A stretch of DNA of 64,000 bases. Origin: Rhodoferax antarcticus ANT.BR (lineage in GTDB: Bacteria > Pseudomonadota > Gammaproteobacteria > Burkholderiales > Burkholderiaceae_C). Every line of letters starts with the position of its first letter. Within the stretch, counting starts at the first letter, position 1. The notes beneath the pieces are model-generated. The model saw nothing but the letters and a program-made list of their open reading frames with translations. It did no database searches and was not told where the DNA came from. Both the position numbers and the translations under genes were made by a program. The stretch is from contig NZ_MSYM01000018.1 of NCBI RefSeq assembly GCF_001938565.1, positions 1 through 64,000 on the forward strand, in the 5' to 3' direction. Below are positions 26,401-34,088 of this stretch, in pieces.

Positions 26401-28274
26401 CTCGCCTCAACTGGTTGCGCGGTAGTGCATGTGACGAGGTTGCAGCCGGCAGCACTTCTTCCACAGCGGGATGTGCGGCCAGCGTGGGTTTGCGTGCCCG
26501 GCCAGTTACCAAACTCGGAGCAATCGTGAACTCAACGCCTTGGTACGTGGGGCAACCGTCCGCCGGTTATACCAACACCGAATATGACGGCGGCTACGGT
26601 ACTTTCCGCACCACCAATGCAGCAAGAAACGCCGTATTCGTTGCCGCCAATGACGGCATGGTACATGGCTTTAGCGGAGCCACTGGAAGCGAATTGCTTG
26701 CCTATGTGCCGCGCGCCCTCTACACCACTAGCGGTACCGCGCCCTATTCCAAATTGGCCGCCATTACTGCCAAAGACTTCTCCTTAGGTACTGGTGTGGA
26801 TCGCATGAATGCCGATGGCAGCGTGATGGCCGCCGACATGAAGACCGGCACAACACCCACAACACTGACTTGGAAAACGTATCTGTTCGGCTCCTTCGGG
26901 CGAGGCGCAAAAGGCGTATTTGCGCTTGATGTGACCAACCCAGCGTCTGTTACCGAGTTGGATACCGATGCCGCAAATGTTGTCACGTGGGAGTTCACTG
27001 AGTCCTCCGATACTGACGTTCCTTCGGACATGGGCTACATAGTGGGCCGTACAAACACCCGTTCAAATGGACAACCTACCCAGACCGGATACATGGCCAA
27101 TAAAAAATGGGCCGTCATCTTTGGCAACGGATACAACAGTGCCAGTGGGAACGCGGCCTTGTACATTTTATTTGCCGACGGCCCAGCAACTGCCAGTTCA
27201 ACGACTTGGACTGCTGGTACGCATTACAAGAAGATCGTGGTGGGCACAGCCGGGCTCGGGCCCAACAATGGCTTGGCAACCCCAACCGCTGTTGACAGCA
27301 ACAATGATGGCGTCATTGACGTGATCTATGCGGGGGACCTGAAAGGCAACGTCTGGAAGTTCAACGTTTCGGACCCTAATCCCGCAAACTGGGGGGTAGC
27401 GACGACAGGAAGCGTTCCCTCGTACCAAGCAACGACCGAAGTCATCAACGTCGGGCCACCTTCTACCACGACCACTGTCGCGCAGCCGATCACCACGGCC
27501 ATCGTTCCGTTTCCTCATCCGCAGGGTGGGTTTCAGCTTTTCTTTGGTACCGGTAAGGTACTGGAAACTGGGGATTACCCCATGGCCTCGCCATATAGCC
27601 AAACCATTTATGGAATTTACGATCAACCTGGGGTCTCAACGGCAATCACCACCGGCAAAACCAATCTAGTTAAGCAGACCACGACTACCGTTGGTGGCTA
27701 TCGCTACTTTTCACAAAATGCTGTGAGCTACCCGAGCAAAAAAGGCTGGTATCTCGATTTGCCAGAGTCGTCAGAGAGTGTGATTTTTAACCCGGTATCC
27801 GAGGGCGCATACCGGGTAAATGTCCGATCTCTGGCACCGCAGTCGACTTCTGACGGATGCCGCTATGACGCGACTTCATTTGATGCGACCATCAACCCGA
27901 TCGGTGGCAACCCAATTGTTAGGCTCGTACCCGGTGCACCACTCGTCACTGGTTATGGTGCGGTCGGTGGTTCAACACAGAATGCATTTGAGTTCTCCAA
28001 GGGCGGCGTTTTTTCAGCCCCCACTCCAGCCCCCAGTACTACTGTTTGTACGGCCGGCGACCCAGACTGCGTATGCAATCCAGCTGTGCCAACGGAGTGT
28101 GTTTTATGTCCTGACCCGCTAACTTGCAATCCGCCATGGGCACCCAGAGCCCAGAACCAATGCATGTTCCGCACGCTTACTGCCTTGGGTAGTGGCGGCA
28201 TAGAAACGACCCAGCGATTTGGCGCATGCAGCGACGGCCGGATTACTTGGCGCGAAATCTTGCGTAATCAATAG
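23412..28274 (+). CDS. pilY1: Pilus tip adhesin / assembly factor PilY1
   Basis: Large exported protein (1620 residues) of the PilY1/PilC family, acting at the pilus tip or outer membrane in assembly, adhesion and surface sensing. A signal peptide covers the first 40 residues. Calcium-loop-like sequences occur near the N terminus (DLDGDGLPETQY) and in the C-terminal beta-propeller (DSNNDGVIDVIYAGD near 1297). The propeller starts around residue 990 (KLGAIVNSTPWYVG). It is longer than Pseudomonas PilY1 (about 1160). The extra length is N-terminal, and I do not see a clear VWA metal motif there. It ends with a Cys-rich tail. pilE follows 21 bp later. Confidence 0.92.
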   Translation: MFTTELTRFSSRRTVSGTRAAACALMLLVTVLMTFAAHAVNLTALPPYLSENKGSPMVMLNLSRDHQLFYKAYNEYSDLDGDGLPETQYKHTYRYYGYFDNQRCYSYNTTSNRYVPERKENGSAATDPTYCGGAGEWHGNFLNWATTTRMDVVRRILYGGYRSTDASIVSGTSLTVLERAHLPTDAHAFAKYYSGTDIRKLTPFSAVTEISICNASFKNGTVNYSHGAISAPSIRVANGNFALWNSNERWQCYWSEDKTATNGNVAANSGINASANNPSRATNGLGTGYAAGSYTARVEVCKTGLDSAVAPATGFTDDEKSRCKLYPLGNYKPVGLLQKYGESNQAAFGLMTGSFDKNISGGVLRKNVASFTDEVDLDDGQFKTGVNGIVENLNALRIYGYDYRDGTYTGLDTCNFQLTSISEGSCTSWGNPMGEIYLESLRYLVGKVPGSPTTQISPTTAFNNAAGAKDAAIGLTVAAWSDPFASTTTASFGDPICRRTSVVNFNASVTSYDIDQWGSQTDINGLSGATTVAARTDQIGTSEGLYASGAKWAVGSTATDPSKICNDKFFTSLAGVSGICPEAPTANGGYLMAGLALQAHTTPIRTDIYVPTTNTRAFRVDTYGVALATGTPRIKVPLPTDPAKFVIIQPAYRLVTGGGQGGGALVDFRVVSQTSTYGKYLIQWEDSEQGGDYDQDLWGTLEYTVVGNNIKISTQTFFESTNTAQGFGYVISGTGPTVAASQDGVHFHSGIENFYYVDPANISVTPTTNLNASGGCNPCNVGNGKTIATYSMLGVSGSVLHDPLYYAAKYGGFDRAKYSTTAYVPGNVLMPDAWDAKNTAGTTVAGGDGIPDTYFYAVDPGQLETSLEQIFQTILKAGGAAPAAATSSRTSAGGYVYTSTHSIKEAGAGVDADVSGQFLRFGFAPDGNVSGTQDWDAGAVMTTQAAGSGWDTGRKIFTLSDTASVAFRWAKLSAVQQDVLRTNPASGALSTATVGQARLNWLRGSACDEVAAGSTSSTAGCAASVGLRARPVTKLGAIVNSTPWYVGQPSAGYTNTEYDGGYGTFRTTNAARNAVFVAANDGMVHGFSGATGSELLAYVPRALYTTSGTAPYSKLAAITAKDFSLGTGVDRMNADGSVMAADMKTGTTPTTLTWKTYLFGSFGRGAKGVFALDVTNPASVTELDTDAANVVTWEFTESSDTDVPSDMGYIVGRTNTRSNGQPTQTGYMANKKWAVIFGNGYNSASGNAALYILFADGPATASSTTWTAGTHYKKIVVGTAGLGPNNGLATPTAVDSNNDGVIDVIYAGDLKGNVWKFNVSDPNPANWGVATTGSVPSYQATTEVINVGPPSTTTTVAQPITTAIVPFPHPQGGFQLFFGTGKVLETGDYPMASPYSQTIYGIYDQPGVSTAITTGKTNLVKQTTTTVGGYRYFSQNAVSYPSKKGWYLDLPESSESVIFNPVSEGAYRVNVRSLAPQSTSDGCRYDATSFDATINPIGGNPIVRLVPGAPLVTGYGAVGGSTQNAFEFSKGGVFSAPTPAPSTTVCTAGDPDCVCNPAVPTECVLCPDPLTCNPPWAPRAQNQCMFRTLTALGSGGIETTQRFGACSDGRITWREILRNQ

Positions 28275-28295
28275 AGAAGATCACACGGAAACGAT

Positions 28296-28730
28296 ATGAA
28301 CAAGCGACTCAATGCCTCTGGTTTCACGTTAATTGAATTGATGATTGTTGTAGCAGTGATCGGAATACTGGCGGCAATTGCCATGCCCTCTTATAGTGAA
28401 TACGTGGCCCGTGGCAAGCGCGCTGAAGCGCGCGCTGAGGTGCTCAAAGCAGAAGGATGGCTGGAGCGATACTTTACCGAGAACAACCGTTACTCTGACA
28501 CACCGACCAGCACGGTGAATGCAGCCTTCTCGAGCCGCTTTGGGGCAGTGCCAGCAACCGGCGGAGCAAACTACAACATCACGCTAGCAGTGGCAAGCGC
28601 AACTTACACAATCTCAGCAACCCCAGAGGGCAGCATGGCCGGTGACACCTGCGGAAGTTACTCAAAGACTAACACTGGCTCGCTGGCTGCATCGGGCAGT
28701 GGCAGCGATCCCAAAAAGTGCTTTAAATAG
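28296..28730 (+). CDS. pilE: Type IV pilin PilE-like
   Basis: Pilin of 144 residues with a short leader and [20 protein letters not shown] (Glu at +5), then the conserved [23 protein letters not shown] helix. Two cysteines near the end (DTCGS; KKCFK) probably form the D-loop disulfide. It closes the minor-pilin cluster, the position of pilE in Pseudomonas. From position alone it is probably a minor rather than the major pilin. Confidence 0.92.
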   Translation: MNKRLNASGFTLIELMIVVAVIGILAAIAMPSYSEYVARGKRAEARAEVLKAEGWLERYFTENNRYSDTPTSTVNAAFSSRFGAVPATGGANYNITLAVASATYTISATPEGSMAGDTCGSYSKTNTGSLAASGSGSDPKKCFK

Positions 28731-28760
28731 CCTGCTCGTAGCACCCTTAAAACTTTTTTT

Positions 28761-28808
28761 GCGGCTGGTGTTGAATTCAACAATCCCTTTTGCACCAACA
28801 ACAGCCGC
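28761..28808. promoter_or_regulatory. Inverted repeat upstream of the TonB-C-like gene
   Basis: GCGGCTG-G-TGTTG (28761-28773) pairs with CAACA-A-CAGCCGC (28796-28808): 12 paired bases, one mismatch, 22-nt loop. It ends 7 bp before the probable ATG. There is no T-run, so it is more likely a leader structure or operator than a terminator. Confidence 0.5.
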
Positions 28809-28815
28809 AACAAAG

Positions 28816-29457
28816 ATGAAGGCTTCTATGGGAGTAGTGGTCTGCACACTTCTCGTTTTGAGCTTGCACTGGGCGGTCTTAGGTGCAATTACCAGTTGGG
28901 GGAGGTCGCCCAAGAGGCAAATAGCTGGACCGCAATCAACTCTGAAAGTGAGCTGGATTCAGCCGAATCCATACTCAATGAAACCTGGAAATACAGGTTC
29001 GCTAGATCCGGGACTAACTGGGGCTGCGGAAAAGGACTTGCCTCTAGGCGCACAAACCAAGGCACCAAACGCCACGAGCAATTCAGAAAGCCTGGTTTCC
29101 CAGGCAGATTTGTCCAGTTCAGACTCAAATCCCGGATGGAGTCCTCTGCTTTATCGTTCAAGCCACGAGGTAGATACCCGTACAGTGCCAGCCGTTGACT
29201 GGGTGATTCATCCTGACTCAGCGCCCAAGAACACCTTGGCAACCGTGGTTGTGACGGTCTGGGTTTCTGCAATGGGTGTTGTTGATCACTTTCAGATTGA
29301 GGACCAGCAACCTGCTGGGGATTGGACGTCTGCCACGATGTCTTCGTTGCAAACCACCATCATGGAGCCCGCGACTCTTGGCGGCGAACCGGTTGCGAGC
29401 ACTATGACGATAGAAATTTTTATTGACAACCATGGTGATGCACCTCGAACAAATTGA
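28816..29457 (+). CDS. Unrecognised exported protein with TonB-C-like end
   Basis: I do not recognise this 213-residue protein. The start at 28816 gives an N-terminal membrane or signal segment (VVVCTLLVLSLHWAVLGAI). A Ser/Asn/Pro-rich middle follows. The last 70 residues (VVTVWVSAMGVVDHFQIED, then MTIEIFIDN) have the spacing of a TonB C-terminal-like fold. It follows pilE in the same direction and may be co-transcribed, but no link to pili is known. A longer frame from 28642 overlaps pilE and is unlikely. Confidence 0.5.
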   Translation: MKASMGVVVCTLLVLSLHWAVLGAITSWGRSPKRQIAGPQSTLKVSWIQPNPYSMKPGNTGSLDPGLTGAAEKDLPLGAQTKAPNATSNSESLVSQADLSSSDSNPGWSPLLYRSSHEVDTRTVPAVDWVIHPDSAPKNTLATVVVTVWVSAMGVVDHFQIEDQQPAGDWTSATMSSLQTTIMEPATLGGEPVASTMTIEIFIDNHGDAPRTN

Positions 29458-29586
29458 CGTCATACTGACTGCGCTTAGATACGCCACTGAGACGCGAGAT
29501 GTCACCCCACCTCATCCAACACAGTTGGGTGCGTGTAAACCGACCCAAACGGGCAAGCTATAGGTATCGGGGTAACACAGGCGATA

Positions 29587-29613
29587 GGCGGCCCGCACGC
29601 CGACATCATGGCC
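29587..29613 (+). pseudogene. Short ribD-like fragment left of the IS
   Basis: GGCGGCCCGCACGCCGACAT and the next bases match the intact ribD at 34232-34257 (HAEIM active-site region) with one difference in about 26 bases. The flanks diverge. It may be the remaining 5' scrap of the broken ribD copy. The rest of the 222-bp gap (29458-29679) shows no gene. Confidence 0.45.
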
Positions 29614-29640
29614 CCCCAAGTTCGACACTTCCTGCACGCA

Positions 29641-31457
29641 AGTGATTGATTTCATTAGAAACGGACTTCAAAGCGTAGACTACAAAACAGGCTTAGCCAA
29701 GTCAGACGGGGTTGGCGGTGTCAAATCCAGTGCGGTAAACAGCGACTTCTGAGCCGGTGTGATCTCAGTTAAACCCGCCAGCGTTTTGCCATCGCCGCTC
29801 TGCACGGTCTGCTGATGAATGCGCTTGAGGCTCTCCAGCAGCGTGCTGGGCGACTCGGATCGCTTCGCAGCTTTCAGGCGCATGCGCATCACCCGGTACA
29901 GCACTAGCGCCATGAAGCAAATCAGTGCATGCGCGCGAATGCGCTGAGGCAGCCGGTGGTACACCGGGCCAATCTCGATGTCAGATTTGAGCACCCGAAA
30001 TCCCCGTTCAATATCGGCCAGACTCTTGTAACGCTGCACCACCTCAGCCGCTGGTGCATTGGTGTTGGTCACCAGCAGCAACTTGCCATCGAGTAGTTCC
30101 AGGTAGCGCTTCTTATCCTCATCAATTGAATAGCTGAACAGGTCGGCCTTCAAATCCACCTTGATCAAATGCGCCATATGCGCGTCTTTGACTGCATGGT
30201 AGAAGCGTGCTTTGGTCCCCGAATCCGACATCGGGCGGCCTTTGCTTTTGTTCTTTTGACCCGCGCGTTGACTCTCGTCTTGCGCATCGAGTTTGACACT
30301 GCACTGCTGGCCCAATTTGAGCAACTCTGCCATCGTGTTGTCACGCGCCGTGGTGCGCCGGTTGGCAGCCACCGGGTCGTGTGCGACCACCAGACGGCTA
30401 TCGCTCCATTTTGTTTCACCGCACCATTCTTGGGTGGCATCCTGGCCCTTATGCAGTTTTTGCAGATCATCTGCAAAGTCACCATAACGCGCCGCCGGCA
30501 CCGCCAGGATGTACTCAACGGCGACATCACGGCCATCCTTTTTCAACTGGGCCTGCAACTTGTCCAACTCTTCAATGTTGGCCGTGCTGAGCAGCCCCCG
30601 ATCGGCAATCAGCACCACACGCTTGAGCGGGTAACGCACCAACAACCCCCGAATCATGGGCAGCAGGGTTTTGGCCTCTGCCGTGTTACCGGGATGTACT
30701 TCATGCGCGATGGGCAGGCCCTCGCAGGTTTGCACCAAGGACAACATGAACTGGCGCTCAATCAGGCCCGACTTGGCCAAGCCGTAAGCGCGCACATCGT
30801 CTTGCAAATCCGTCTGTCCGGTGACCGCAACCGTGGTGAGGTCATAAAACACCACCGAGAGGTCTTGGTCAATCAGCGGACGCATGAGCGTGGCCAGTCG
30901 GAGCTTGAGTTTGTCGCTGTGCTCATCGAGTACATCCATGGCGCGCAGCAGGTGCTGATGCTCAGTGACGATGCCAGAGCCTGCGGGCAAAGCCACGGTT
31001 TGCAGCCAGCGCAGCACACCGAGTTTGCTGCCAGGGTCACACAGGCGGTTGAAGACCATCAGGCGCAAACAGGTCAGAACATCAATCTCTGTTTTGGAGC
31101 GCCGCCAAGAAGTCGCCAAATCATCAAAGCCCAAGGTTCGCCAGAGTTCAGACAAGGCCCAGATGTCACCAGCATGGCGACTGTCAGTAAAGCGCAGGTC
31201 ATCAAGTGCAGACGCAGCAGGGGCAATACCTCGGGCGCGTTGCAAGGAGGCAATCAGGGTGTCAACGTCGCCGCCGGACTCCAGACGACCCAGGGTGCAG
31301 ACGGTGCGCTGGCGGGGTTTGCCTTCATCATTGCGAAAGGACTCCACCAACTGGGCGTAGCGGCGACCGCCAGACTGGGTGACTTTGATGAACATGGCGC
31401 TGAGTGTAGCGCAAGTCAGAAAAAACGAAAACTACCCACCAAATGAAACGTGCCACT
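29641..31457 (-). mobile_element. IS1634-type insertion sequence (borders tentative)
   Basis: A complete transposase gene is flanked by a weak inverted repeat: 29641-29656 matches the reverse complement of 31442-31457 at 11 of 16 positions (AGTG and TTTCATT ends). No target duplication was found. It separates the ribD-like scrap at 29587 from the ribD pseudogene at 31563. Confidence 0.55.
29680..31395 (-). CDS. IS1634-family transposase
   Basis: DDE transposase of 571 residues in the IS4/IS1634 group. Probable catalytic residues are D in VVFYDLTTVAVTG, D in VLIADRGLLS, and E in YKSLADIERGFRVLKSD (the YREK-like region). It starts MFIKVTQSGGRRYAQLVES, typical of this group. The frame is intact, so the element may still be active. 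A 425-residue frame on the opposite strand is only its shadow. Confidence 0.9.
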   Translation of the reverse strand: MFIKVTQSGGRRYAQLVESFRNDEGKPRQRTVCTLGRLESGGDVDTLIASLQRARGIAPAASALDDLRFTDSRHAGDIWALSELWRTLGFDDLATSWRRSKTEIDVLTCLRLMVFNRLCDPGSKLGVLRWLQTVALPAGSGIVTEHQHLLRAMDVLDEHSDKLKLRLATLMRPLIDQDLSVVFYDLTTVAVTGQTDLQDDVRAYGLAKSGLIERQFMLSLVQTCEGLPIAHEVHPGNTAEAKTLLPMIRGLLVRYPLKRVVLIADRGLLSTANIEELDKLQAQLKKDGRDVAVEYILAVPAARYGDFADDLQKLHKGQDATQEWCGETKWSDSRLVVAHDPVAANRRTTARDNTMAELLKLGQQCSVKLDAQDESQRAGQKNKSKGRPMSDSGTKARFYHAVKDAHMAHLIKVDLKADLFSYSIDEDKKRYLELLDGKLLLVTNTNAPAAEVVQRYKSLADIERGFRVLKSDIEIGPVYHRLPQRIRAHALICFMALVLYRVMRMRLKAAKRSESPSTLLESLKRIHQQTVQSGDGKTLAGLTEITPAQKSLFTALDLTPPTPSDLAKPVL

Positions 31458-31562
31458 ACATGCACTTTTTGCTTTCAACCAGAAAATCAACGTAAGTGGT
31501 TGAATTCATTGGTAAGCCAGGGCGGGAAAACCAGGAATTCGGAAAAACAGTGTCGAACTTGA

Positions 31563-32362
31563 GTGGCCAAGGCTTTGCGCGCATGCGGGCGGCGGGCATT
31601 GAGGTGCTGGTATTGCCCCCTGATGACCCGCTGGCCATTGCGTCGCGCGAGCTCAATATCGGCTTTTTCAGCCGGATGATCCGCAAAACACCGTGGGTGC
31701 GCATGAAAATGGCAGCCTCGCCGGACGGCGTCACGGCGCTGCCCAACGGTGCCAGCCAGTGGATTACATCGCTCGAAGCTCGCGCCGACGGCCATGCCTA
31801 GCGCGCCCGTGCCTGCGCTGTGCTCACCGGCATGGGTACGGTTTTGGCCGACAACCCAAAACTTGATGTGCGCTTGGTGCCCACCCCGCGTCAACCGCAT
31901 TTGGTCGGGGTCGATAGCCGCCTTGAGACGTCACTGGATGCTGCACTATTCATAGCTAGTCGCGCTTGCTACATCTACGCTGCAGTGCCAAATGACATAA
32001 AAAAACAGGCACTCGAAGCGCGTGGCGCCACCGTCATCTACCTGCCCGCCACACAGGCAGACGGCATGCCTACCGGCCAGGTTGATCTGGCGGCCATGCT
32101 GCAAGACTTGGCCAGGCGCGAGATCAACGAGTTACATATAGAAGCCGGTGCAAGGCTTAAAGGCGCGCTGATTCGCGCCGGGCTGGTGGATGAATTTTTG
32201 GTGTACCTGGCACCCAAGCTCATTGGCCAGGGGCGTGGCATGGCGGATCTGGGGGCGCTCACCGACCTGTCGCAAGCCGTGCCGCTGACGTTTGTATCCA
32301 CCGAATTGGTCGGCCTGGGCCTACGCGTGCTGGCCAGAAGGCAAGGGCGAGAGCCGTTTTAG
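31563..32362 (+). pseudogene. ribD: ribD pseudogene (5'-truncated, nonsense mutation)
   Basis: Closely matches the intact ribD from about 34430 to 35225 (FARMRAAGIEVLVLPPDDPL and onward to the end). The deaminase half is missing. A TGG-to-TAG change at 31799-31801 (HAW to HA-stop) splits it into two frames, 31496-31801 and 31820-32362. It lies just right of the IS and about 1.7 kb before the intact gene. It is a decaying duplicate. Confidence 0.88.
31941..31985 (+). repeat. Partial dispersed repeat in the ribD pseudogene
   Basis: CATAGCTAGTCGCGCTTGC resembles the left half of the repeat (ATAGCTGCTTGCGCTTA); the AAGGGCTAG half is not seen. The equivalent stretch is present in the intact ribD. 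Confidence 0.35.
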
Positions 32363-32440
32363 CTTTTAACGTCGCAAAGTGCTGTCATATCGGGCACCCA
32401 GCTGTCATGATGGGAAGCGGTCTACCTCTAGAATGGTTTT

Positions 32441-34033
32441 ATGAGTTCCACAGTCGCCAACCACATCGCCACAGCCGCTGCGCCCCGGCGCAGGCTGCCC
32501 ATTGGCATTCAAACCTTTTCTGAAATTATTCAAGAAGGCCATTACTACGTGGATAAAAGCGCCTACGCGGTAGGCTTGGCCAATGAAGGCAAATATTACT
32601 TCTTGAGCCGCCCCAGGCGTTTTGGCAAAAGTCTGTTTCTAGACACGCTGCGCGAAATGTTTGAAGGCAACCAGGCGCTGTTCAAAGGCTTGGCAGCTGA
32701 AAACGCGTGGGACTGGTCCAAAAAATACCCGGTGATTCGCATCAGCTTTGGTGGTGGCGTGCTGGGCTCAGTGGCCGACCTGGGGCAAAGCCTGCACCAG
32801 CAGCTCACCCTGCTGGAGCAGTCTTTTGGCTTGAAGCCGCAGTTTCCCGACCACCGCAGTCGCTTCAAGGAACTGATCATCCATGTAGCCACCCGTGCAG
32901 GCCAGCGTGCCGTGGTGTTGGTGGACGAGTACGACAAACCCATTCTTGACCGCATTGAGTCCCCGGCCATTGCCACCGACATTCGCGAGGTACTCAAAGA
33001 CTTTTATTCAGTGCTCAAGGACAGCGACGAGCATTTGAAGTTTGTCTTTTTGACCGGCGTCAGCAAGTTCAGCAAAGTCAGCCTGTTCTCGGGCTTGAAT
33101 AACTTCAAAGACATCACCTTGGACCCGCGCTACAGCACCATCTGCGGTTACACCGATGCGGATGTGGACACGGTGTTTGCGCCTGAGTTGCCGGGGCTGG
33201 ACCGTGAGCTGATTCGCCAGTGGTACAACGGCTACAACTGGCTGGGCGCCTCGGTTTACAACCCGTTTGGGCTGTTGCTGTTGTTTGACACGCGACAATT
33301 CAAACCGCACTGGTTCGAAACCGGCACTCCCACCTTCCTGATCAAACTGCTGCAACAGCGCCAGCAGTTCACCCCTGATTTGACGCGCATCGTGGCCTCA
33401 GAGTCTTTGCTGGCGACGTTTGATGTGGACAACATTCCGGTGGAGGCACTGATGTTTCAAGCGGGCTACCTGACCATCAAAGACATTTGGCAGGCACCCG
33501 GACAAATGGAGCTGACGCTGAAATACCCCAACATGGAGGTTCAGTCAGCCCTGAACAACAGCCTACTGCAAAGCCTGACGGGCGGCTTGAATGTGCCAGG
33601 GCAGCACCTAAGCCGACTCTACAAACTGTTGCAAGCGCAAGACTTTACCGGCCTGAAAACCCTGTTTCACGCTTTTTACGCCAGCATTGCCAATGACTGG
33701 TATCGCAAGAACGAGTTGAGCGGCTTTGAAGGCTATTACGCGAGCATTTTCTACAGCTACTTTGCCGCGCTGGGGCTGGATATCCAACTCGAAGAAGCCA
33801 CCAACCAGGGTCGCATCGACATGACGGTGCTGTTTAACCAACAGGTGTTTCTGTTTGAGTTCAAGGTGGTGGAGCTGAACCCGGCGGGCCAAGCCTTGCA
33901 GCAAATCAAAGACAAGGGTTATGCCGACAAATTCAAAGCCCGGGGTGAGCCGATTCATCTGATTGGGGTCGAGTTCAGCAAAGCCACTCGCAACATTGTC
34001 GGTTTCGAGGTTGAAACGCTACAAGTTGCATAG
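32441..34033 (+). CDS. AAA-ATPase-like / PD-(D/E)XK nuclease-like protein
   Basis: A 530-residue protein of the AAA-ATPase-like (PF09820) plus PDDEXK_9 (PF08011) family, common in accessory DNA and of unknown function. The N-terminal ATPase has a modified Walker A (SRPRRFGKSLFLDTL) and Walker B (AVVLVDEYDKPI). The C-terminal nuclease-like domain has GRIDMTVLF, then VFLFEFKV, giving the D...ExK pattern. It lies between the ribD pseudogene and the intact ribD, suggesting capture with the duplication. Its stop codon (TAG) lies in the left arm of a dispersed repeat. A role in mobility or defence is possible but not shown. Confidence 0.85.
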   Translation: MSSTVANHIATAAAPRRRLPIGIQTFSEIIQEGHYYVDKSAYAVGLANEGKYYFLSRPRRFGKSLFLDTLREMFEGNQALFKGLAAENAWDWSKKYPVIRISFGGGVLGSVADLGQSLHQQLTLLEQSFGLKPQFPDHRSRFKELIIHVATRAGQRAVVLVDEYDKPILDRIESPAIATDIREVLKDFYSVLKDSDEHLKFVFLTGVSKFSKVSLFSGLNNFKDITLDPRYSTICGYTDADVDTVFAPELPGLDRELIRQWYNGYNWLGASVYNPFGLLLLFDTRQFKPHWFETGTPTFLIKLLQQRQQFTPDLTRIVASESLLATFDVDNIPVEALMFQAGYLTIKDIWQAPGQMELTLKYPNMEVQSALNNSLLQSLTGGLNVPGQHLSRLYKLLQAQDFTGLKTLFHAFYASIANDWYRKNELSGFEGYYASIFYSYFAALGLDIQLEEATNQGRIDMTVLFNQQVFLFEFKVVELNPAGQALQQIKDKGYADKFKARGEPIHLIGVEFSKATRNIVGFEVETLQVA

Positions 34034-34082
34034 CTGCTTGCGCTTGTAACATAAGGGCTAGAAGGTTATTTCTTATATAAAG
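34020..34082 (+). repeat. Dispersed repeat between the ATPase/nuclease gene and ribD
   Basis: GCATAGCTGCTTGCGCTTG, CATAAGGGCTAGAAGG and terminal TTATATAAAG. The TAG of the repeat serves as stop codon of the upstream gene, and the right end is 7 bp from the ribD ATG. Confidence 0.92.
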
Positions 34083-34088
34083 CTAACC

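Noticed and set aside
28642..28815. N-terminal extension of the TonB-C-like gene into pilE
   Set aside because: It overlaps pilE in another frame and lacks a signal-like N terminus; the later ATG gives a proper export segment.
30169..31446. 425-residue open frame opposite the transposase
   Set aside because: It is the antisense shadow of the IS1634-type transposase gene, which has clear catalytic motifs.
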